Positions 23,701-32,700 of a DNA stretch of 64,000 nt are shown piece by piece. Every line of letters starts with the position of its first letter. Position 1 is the stretch's first letter. Position numbers and translations under genes: made by a program. The notes under the pieces are model-generated. The model worked only from the letters and a program-made list of their open reading frames with translations. It was not told the DNA's origin and made no database searches. Source of the DNA: Parelaphostrongylus tenuis (taxonomy: Eukaryota; Nematoda; Chromadorea; Rhabditida; Metastrongylidae); the NCBI GenBank assembly GCA_019055375.1, contig JAHQIW010002282.1, positions 1-64,000 of the forward strand, read 5' to 3'.

Positions 23701-26700
23701 GTGCCTCGGTGGTGTAGTGGTAGAGCACGCGTCCCCGGATATGATGAAGCGCGGGTTCGATTCCCGCCTGAGACCGCGTTTTTGCTCACCACTCAATTCT
23801 CTTAGGTCTATAGAATCTAGGAATGTCAAAAATTTTCTGCTAAAATTCTTATGAAAGTCTCTTTTTTTAGATTACGGCATCATATATGGTTTTGCCAAGA
23901 CGTGTACATTTCCAGGTATACAATTCAGTTAGAACATGGTCAATTCAAATGGAGTGTTGTTCGCAACTACAAGGATTTTACGGCCCTAAACAGTCGATTG
24001 AAGGCACACAGGGCTGCGCAGCAGATTCTTGCGCCTGTTCGTAGGTTAGCGATTTTCTTATTTATCTCTGTGTTTGTTATGTCTTTTGACGAACGGTGTT
24101 CTTCTATCAATAGTAAGAACAGATACATTACATATATGCGTATAAACCTTGTTCGTCATAAATGGTGCATTTATATCCCTATTAAGATCGATAAAACTTG
24201 CAGATTGTATCAGCATAAAGTACATGAGTAAGTTGCTACGTTGTTCGTCAATTTCGCGTTGCATTTACACCTTCGAAATGTTCGTTTGACACCTTTTTGA
24301 AGTAAGATTCAGGCTTTTCAACTCTAGAAATGAACTTGGTGTGAATGGAAATGCGAGCTGTTCAGTGCTGGCGTGTTCGTGAAGTCGTGTCTTTTGATGT
24401 TGTGATATCTTCGTGCTCTCTTTCTTTCGTAATTCTCTCTACGTCCATGATTTTTGGCGTTTTTTTTCCAGAGCCCAGGAACGTGTTGATGCAATGCTGG
24501 AGTCGGTGGGGATTGACATTATCCCGGACCACAAAGAAGATTGTCTGTATTATCGGCATCCTAGCAATCATCGACGAAAGCATTCACGAGTGAGGAGGTC
24601 TTCGTTCTCAATGTTCGCTACTTTAACCTTTTGCGCTAGGCAGTTAGTTGACATCGCCAATGGCGCGCGATTTTCGTTATTCAACAAAGATTTTTTTCTT
24701 CATCTCAGGAACTGCTACAGGTTTTTTGTACTGGTCTGATAGAGCATAATTTTCTCGAGAGGTTTGTATACTTTTTGTGCATATATAGCTCTTATTGGCA
24801 AGGAAAACTCCGAATGTGAGACGTTTTTATTTTGGACTTCACAGTGCGCTTGGAAAACTTTTTCGGGAACCAGCTTGAGCTCCAAATTTGCCGAGATTTT
24901 GGCTATCGAATGACTTAGTGTAGTTTAATAATAAGCGATCCACCGACTAGCTGAGAAAATAACGCGAATCTTGTGTGACAAATAATTTGGTTTTGCTGCT
25001 CTGGCATCCTGCAAAAGCCTTTTTGAAAACCAAGCAAAGTTTTGGATTTACCGTGATTTAAGCTTCGAATTATTATTTGATTTTCGAACAAAAGGTTTTG
25101 TTCAACGAAAAAAGACCTCTGAAAATTTGAGGGTCGAAATGACGCCCCATCGCCCGCTAAGGGCTAAATGATTCGTGTTCATGAGTCATTCGATCTCCAT
25201 TGTTGGTGGTTCGGATCAACAGTGTGAAGAGCCTAGTGCCCTTTTTGAGCTTTCGTTGCGTACACTCTCGCCTCAACGAGTAAATATTTTGGCCCATTAC
25301 GGCGAAAACCAATCGCATGCGTAAGAAATTGGTGTGCAATGGCAGTCTGTGTTCATTCCTTTTTTTCGTCTTCTGAAGAGTTTTCTAAAAAAAGATCTTG
25401 CTCGGCGCGGGTATCCATGCCAAACAAAATAAGCTGTTCATTGTATAAATCATACTTTTACTTTCAGCTGTTGATGTAAACCTCGCTTAAAGCAGTGGAA
25501 ATCTGATGACATAACATTTTTAAACCTTTTTTGAGGTCTGTTATGGCACTTCTACAGTGCTAGACACGTGTTTCACCTTCACAGGCTCATTAGTAGCACG
25601 TGCCTTTAGGTTCAGCCAATCCCATGCAGGGGATATACCCCTTATTTATAAAGGAATGTCGGGTGAATTGATCACTCGAAATGCGGTGGTTCAAATAATT
25701 TGACGTCGATTCCTCTACAAGTAGGAAGCACATCCCCCTGTAAGGGATTGGCTGAACCGAAAGGCACCATGCTACTGATGACGATGTAGTGGCGAACACG
25801 TGTCTCTAGCATTGCACAGGTGCCATAGCAGACCTCATAAAAGGCGCACAAGGAAAAACGTTACTAGATTATCAGTCTCTTAGTAGTTTTTTATTATTTG
25901 CAAAAGGTTGGCGACCTGTTTTGTTCTAATTTCAAAGGTGATGAAGTAACCAGTAGTCATCACGTACTCAAAATTTCTCATTTTTCTACGAATCATTGTG
26001 AACCAATCCTTTCTAAAATGTCTGATAGTGCTCAACTGCAACTATTGGATGTAGCCTTTGTGCAATTTTTTTAGCCATAAAAAAATACCAAATAGTAATC
26101 ACTATCCTCGCTCAAATTTTGTGTTTAAGTGGAAAAGTAGATTTGTACGTTGATGTCGAAATTGGAAGATGAGTCTTTTTCCGAGAATATTTTAGATGGC
26201 TATATTGAAACGTGAGGTAGATGCACTCGATGGAAGAGCACCAATTACGTCACCTGAGAATACTTCTCCAATTTCTGAAGAGGCACAAATGAAACTGCAA
26301 CAGGCAGTTCAATGTAATTTTCAGTTTTCTCCAGGCTGTGTAATATGTTATTCCCACGTTCCCTCAAATACACTCCGTTTCAGCTGGCATTTTACAAGAC
26401 GAGAATGCAGCTGAAGTGTCTAGAGATGCGAAGAGAAAATTGCGAACTCGCAAAAAACACGGTCTACCGCGATTTCCCATCATACCTGATTCGATGGTGT
26501 CAAACTTAGAAGTTAGAAAGGTGCGAATTTGAAAAAATAGATTTTAGAGTGTTTTAACCCTTTCGGGGCCACGGATTTACTTGCTCTGCATATCCAACCC
26601 TCAGCGTGCCATTGTCAAATGCGACAGCGTGTCATTGTTAGACATAGCATGCTGGGGATTAGAGATGCGGAGGAGGCGGAGCAGACCGTCCAGAGTTGCC

Positions 26701-29700
26701 ACTTAAAGGCGCAGAGGCCGTGGGTTCATGGTCCCGACAAGGCTGCCACTACCCTGTATTCATTTTTTCGTCTTCCTATCTGCCTATCACTGAATTTTTA
26801 GGATCAACTCGAGAATTGGTTGCAGATGTTACTACACATTCCAATAAATCGGAATCATCATGAAACTGTGTGTTATTACTTCCTGTCTTGTTTGTCACTA
26901 CAACTTTCATGCTATTGCGATCTTTAGGGTGTTTATCGCTATTTTTCAGGCTGAATTTCTTGAAGTTTCCCGATTCTCTTTTGTCAATGAGCTAGGAGGA
27001 AAGCACACTGAAGGTTTCGTTAAGAAAACGCCCTGGAGGAGCTCGAGTTTTTCTCGGTTGGAAGCACTGTTGTGTCCGATATCTACTACCGTGGAGTAAA
27101 CGGTAAATTTAACTGCCATATAATTTTTTGGTGTGAAAATTAGTAGTACCTAATGCTGTGACGTAATAAATTTCAATATCGCAGTACGGTTTATCTGACA
27201 ATCGTCGACTGCATCTTGTGGTTTCTGAGTGCCATTTGCAATGCTTCAGTGTAAATCTGGTTCTTTATTGTACGCTTACAGGTGGCTAATGGTTCGCGAC
27301 TCATTTGTAGCCTATATGGACCATCGAACCGAGCAAATTCGCCTCGTCCTACTCATGGATCGAGATTTCAAGGTGATAATCACTGTCATTACGAACTGTT
27401 GGGTAACTAGTGATGTCTAAATGACTTAAATGTTTACCAGTTGAGTAGGAATTGTAGGCTGTTAGTAGTCGACATAGAATTCTTTCCAATTCTACTCTAT
27501 AATGTTGCATCGTCCTTTGTGATTACAATCCTACGTTCGTGAGATCTTTTGAAAGAAGTAGTTTTTAGCGGTGTATTTCATCTCATTTTCTTCAGGTTGC
27601 AGCTGGTGGTAAAGAAGCGACGGGATACCCACTGGTTTGATCATCTTCAATACACAACAGTTTGTTTTACCTACATTTCTTTATTTTAATACTTAATTTG
27701 ATTAGTAACGAATGGTCGGCATCTTTGTGCCTTCCTTCTATTTTGATATGAAAGACATATGTACGTATATGTGAGTATTTATAACAATGGATAGCATCAA
27801 TTCTGAATTGTAACTTTGATCGCTCAGCTCAAATGATTTTTTGTAGTGAGTTGCACCTCAAATGTCGAAGGCTAGAAGATACAGCGAGATGGAAGGCCAT
27901 CATTGAACAAGCGATGCAAGGAATTGGAAAAATATGGATTCAGCCGCATCGTTTCAGCTCCTCGTTCCCTATTCGTGAGCAATCTTATGCAAAGTGGTAT
28001 GTCTTGATAGGGATATTGACCAGGAAATCCATACTATGATGGGAGAAAGCACGGCAGTTGAGAGGATTGATTTCTCATTGACTTGGTGGTACACATAAGA
28101 CGAAGAATTTCGAGACATCTGTAACGGTTTAATGTCAAATAATGTTCCTTTTTTACCATTTTCTTAAACAGGTTTTTTAGTTCTCAAATTTTTTACTCGT
28201 TTTAGTTAGACTGCAGTAGACAGTGTCTTTTCTATGACATCTGCTGTAATGTCGCTTTGAGATTCATTTATTTCATTTTCAAGGTTTGTTGACGCTCGAT
28301 CGTTTATGGCTCACGCAGCCGATATGATGGAATTGGCTAGAGAAGAAATCTTTATTGCTGGTTGGTGGTTGAGTCCTGAGGTACAAAAGTTTATTTAATT
28401 TTGCATGAACAAGTCAGTGGTGCTTTTTGGCCAAGTATCCTTCTAAGCCTCAAATATCATCTGTATCACCTGTCGTCCCGTTGATCGTCGAGTGACTCGA
28501 GCGGGTACCAACAACTCTTCCATTTTTCCCTATCGCGTGCAAGAGTAGCCCAGTGGGTCCTCCTCCCTCTAGGGATTCGCTGAGCATCATATCTTTCTTC
28601 TATCGCTTTCGTGAAGAAATCGGACCAACGGGTCGGTGGTCTTCCTTTAGAGCGCTTGACGTCCCGAGGAATCCAGTCGGTAACGGTCTTTCGTCCATCG
28701 GTTGTCGTTGAAGCGCATCACTTGTCCGGCCCACCTTATTTTCGATATCCTGGCGTGTAGAACGGCGTCTCTGATTTTCGATCGTTGACGTAGGTCGGAA
28801 CTTCGGATCCTTTCTCTCATTTGCGAGATACGGCATACTCCTAGCATCACCTTTCGACTGCGCGTTCGATAACGCCAAGTGATTTTTCATCCTGCTTACG
28901 TAGCGGCCAGGTTTCTGCTGCATACGTTAGGGCAGGGATAATTGTCGAGTCGAATACTCTTGTCGAATTGTTGACTCAAATAACTGAATGAAAATTGCGA
29001 AGTTGTTTGTTCAATCAAAGCAGCAAATGGTTTCTCTCCTTTCTAAAGTACTGTTAGGTGATCGAATTTCCATTGTGCATTCATGTAGCTTTTGCTACTA
29101 TTAGCAGAGCATGATCACCAAGAGATTGGATGTTTCAGATCTATATGAAAAGGCCAGCACTTGAAGGTAACCACTGGAGATTCGACGAAATACTTAAGCG
29201 AAAAGCAAATCAAGGAGTTCGAATTTTCATCTTGATGTACAAAGAAATGGAAATGGCATTAGGTTTGAATAGTATATACAGTAAACGAACGTTACAAGCC
29301 CTTCATCCAAATATCAAGGTTAGGTTTTTGTAGTGCAGTGGTCAACATTTTTTCGAGATGGATCATTTCCCGCTCGTTTCAGGTAATGCGTCATCCTGAT
29401 CACTATATGTCTACGGGCACGTTCTTTTGGGCTCATCATGAGAAACTGGTCATCATCGATCAGCTGATCGCTTTTGTCGGCGGAGTTGACTTGTGTTTTG
29501 GTCGTTGGGACGACCATTGCCATGTATTAACAGACCTCGGATCTGTTAAATTTGGTCAACAACATCTTATGACGAAGGATATTAACATGGTTTGTGCTCC
29601 ACTTTTTTCTTCATTATTCCTTTGGACTATTACATAATGGGTCAGGAATTTCCTTGCCACACTTTTTCGAAATGACTTGAAACTGCAAAGTTACTTCCAA

Positions 29701-32700
29701 AGATTTTAAGTTGCATCGACTATCCTCAGATTTGATTTCAGGCTTCAGGTTTGAGGTCATTGGTGAGTGCTCCACTAACCCTTTCGCCACTTGGTTTGGA
29801 GGAAAATGAAAATGTCGATGTAAAAGAGAAAGACGGTTTGACGAACACTGTTGCAGGTGAATATATCGTTTTCCGACAAGAACTACTCTGTTCTATATGA
29901 TTTAGTTGTTTTTTATGTATTTTTTTGCTTAAACCAAGGAGTACTTGAATGCAGAGAGAGCAAGAAAACCGCATAAAGTGACAAACATTACGATTGGAGG
30001 AATTGACGAGGAGCGTTACGCTGATCTCTTGGACGAGTCCGCCGATGACGGAGAGGTGCGTGAAATCTCATTCTCTTTCCTTCTACGACGATTGTTTAGT
30101 GACGTCTTACCGTTCTGTGTACTATGTAACTTTTAGGGAGTTTTTGCTGATACCTGCAAAGAAGGAGTCTTACTGAAGATAAGTCCCAAAGGTATCATCG
30201 TTTTAGTCATCTTTGTTTCCAGTTGCACATAGATGAAAAATGCAATTTAACAATCCTTTCTATCTTTCTAATTTTATTCTTTTTTCTTTATAATTTTCTG
30301 CACTATGATATACAGGAGACATAGCGAAAAACATTTTTCTGGAACTTTTGGGTCCACGTAACATATCGACGACGATGGACGTTGTTTCGATGCATTCTTA
30401 ACCCTTTTGGGATCATGTACCCTCTACATCTCTAACTGGCAACGCTGCACGCTGCTCCACATTCACTGCATCTCTGAACCCAGCGTGCGAATCACTGTCC
30501 TTCTCACACCTCTATGCCACTTGGCACTCCGTCCATCAGAAGGAAGCCTTCTGGTTCGACTCTCTACCACGACGCTTCACTGTAGTTTTCTTTGGTGTTA
30601 TCTTTTGATGTCGATTAATATCAAAAGTTCTTCTTTAACGTAACTATTATAGCAAAAATAGAACACTCATCTGTCTAACATTTTGCTACTTTTTGACACG
30701 AAACGTAAATTCATGTGAAACAACGCATATACAACTTTTTTCGCTCTGAATGGCATTGTGGTAGTTTATAATTTAATTCGAATTGGAATGAGGATTACGA
30801 GATATGGTGTGTTAGTTAATCGCGCATAAAAAAAAAGGATAAAGCTCTCGGCGTTGATCAATCCCTGAGGGATGCCCCATGCATTCGACTTCAATTTTTA
30901 ACTTCGTTTGAGAGGATAAGCAGCACTGACTCGATTCAGCGGGAGGCCTCCGCGAGTCATTGCAATAGGCCAGATATGCATTCAATCATCTCGAACGAAT
31001 CGCGCATATTATCGTGAAAATAAAAAGATAACACTAAAAAGAACTACAGTGAAGCGTCATGGTAACAGTTCGAACCAGCAACCTTTTTCTCGATAGATGG
31101 GTGTGCCGAGTGGCAGATCGAAGTGGGTAGACAGTGGTTCCCACCTTGGGGATCAGAGATGCGGGAGAGATGGAGCAGTCTAGCCAGCGTTTCCACATTG
31201 GGGGTTAGAGATGCAAAGGAGATGGAGCAGAGCTTCCAGCGTTATCAGTTAGAGACGTAAAGGTCGTGGTTCGATGGTCCCGAAAGGTTTAAGCGATTTC
31301 CTTTTATTCACATGAGTTATTTTGCGTTTTGTACCTTCAAACCAGGCATAGTTCAGAAAAGTGCATTCTGTTTCAAGCTAACTTGTTAATTCAAGGTTTT
31401 TTTTTGGGAGTTTGCTCTTCAAACCGCAGAGATTTTTCCTGATTGGAAAGTTACTTAATGTCTGTTTTTTTATTCTCTACAATAATGGTCAGTGCGAATC
31501 AGATAGTAAGCGATAGGTTATGTTTAGTTTTTAGGTACACGTTCGGTTTCTGCAGATTCTCCAAGACGGTATCCTAGTTCGGAGAACGCTAGTGGTTCTG
31601 AATCGCATAGGGATAGAACCATAAGTACTGCGGCCGCACCGGGAAAGAAGACTCTTTTAAATGTTGTTCACGATGCGAAGGGTCGAAAAGTGCCGTTTTT
31701 TCCCGATTATTTATTCAGAGTTACCTCTTATATCTCGAATCCTACATTTCGAGGTAGCATGGGCTCATTCTTGAGTTATAAGATGTTCTTCATACTCAAA
31801 TCTTTACTTGGTGGTCTATTTGAGTTAGAACTTGCTTGTGAAGTTTTGAGTTCTGGTATACGGCTTTCAAACAATAGGTCTCCTTTTTTGTTGTTGAGTA
31901 TATCATAAATAAGGATTCTTAGCTACTAATTTCCTCAAGTTAGATTTAGACTGTGATCTATGTTCAAAAATGAGCATCAGAATACTTGTTATCAATGCAT
32001 GAATCTTGAGATACTATTTACTTATTACTCACTTTTTGCAGTATATTCGTCGAGCTGCGTCAGCTTTAACACGACCTCGAGTTCCTTCAGACTTGTTGGA
32101 TAAAGCTGGACCTCCTCCATCTGTATTTGAGAATGCAAAGAAATTGGGTATGGATTTTTCCACAGCTGCAGAAAAATACAAAGAGTATGTCGAAAGCGGA
32201 GCTGTTCAGAAGGTAATGTATAATTGTCATCAATTATATTTGATATGAATCATAAACTACATCTTAGGTCGAGTACTAGAATCTTCTTATGTCACTGGCT
32301 TCAGATAAGCCTGAGGAAATATCCAAAACACTGCTGAAAATCCAACAAGAGATGTAGTAGCAAAGGTCGACCTAAATTAGGAGAAGATGGCTAGGTTTTC
32401 GGGACTTTCACATTATTCAGGGCTCGTTTTAGCTCTTTCTCTTAGGATGAAATCATGAATATCCAGAAGTTGATATTCAAACTGGATAAAAAGAGAAACA
32501 AAAAGGCAGTGAAATATTTGTGTGCGAGTAGGGGCGATAAAAGAGAAGTAAAAAACAGCTCTCCCTCTGCAAACACTTCGAAAAAGAGTTCACCGCGCAC
32601 GATTTGATACACATCTAAGTAGTAGTACTTTCATATTCGGTAGACGAAGATCAGTTTCTCTAACTGATTACTTGTTTTACTGCTTTTCAGCAGAGTAATT

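Noticed and set aside
23703..23775. Functional nuclear tRNA gene
   Set aside because: Acceptor mismatch, no T33, and many dispersed copies with the same tail show a SINE head.
24709..24762. Possible extra PLD exon ([17 protein letters not shown])
   Set aside because: Good acceptor, but its phase 2 end would put a stop into exon 5; exons 4 and 5 already join in phase without it.
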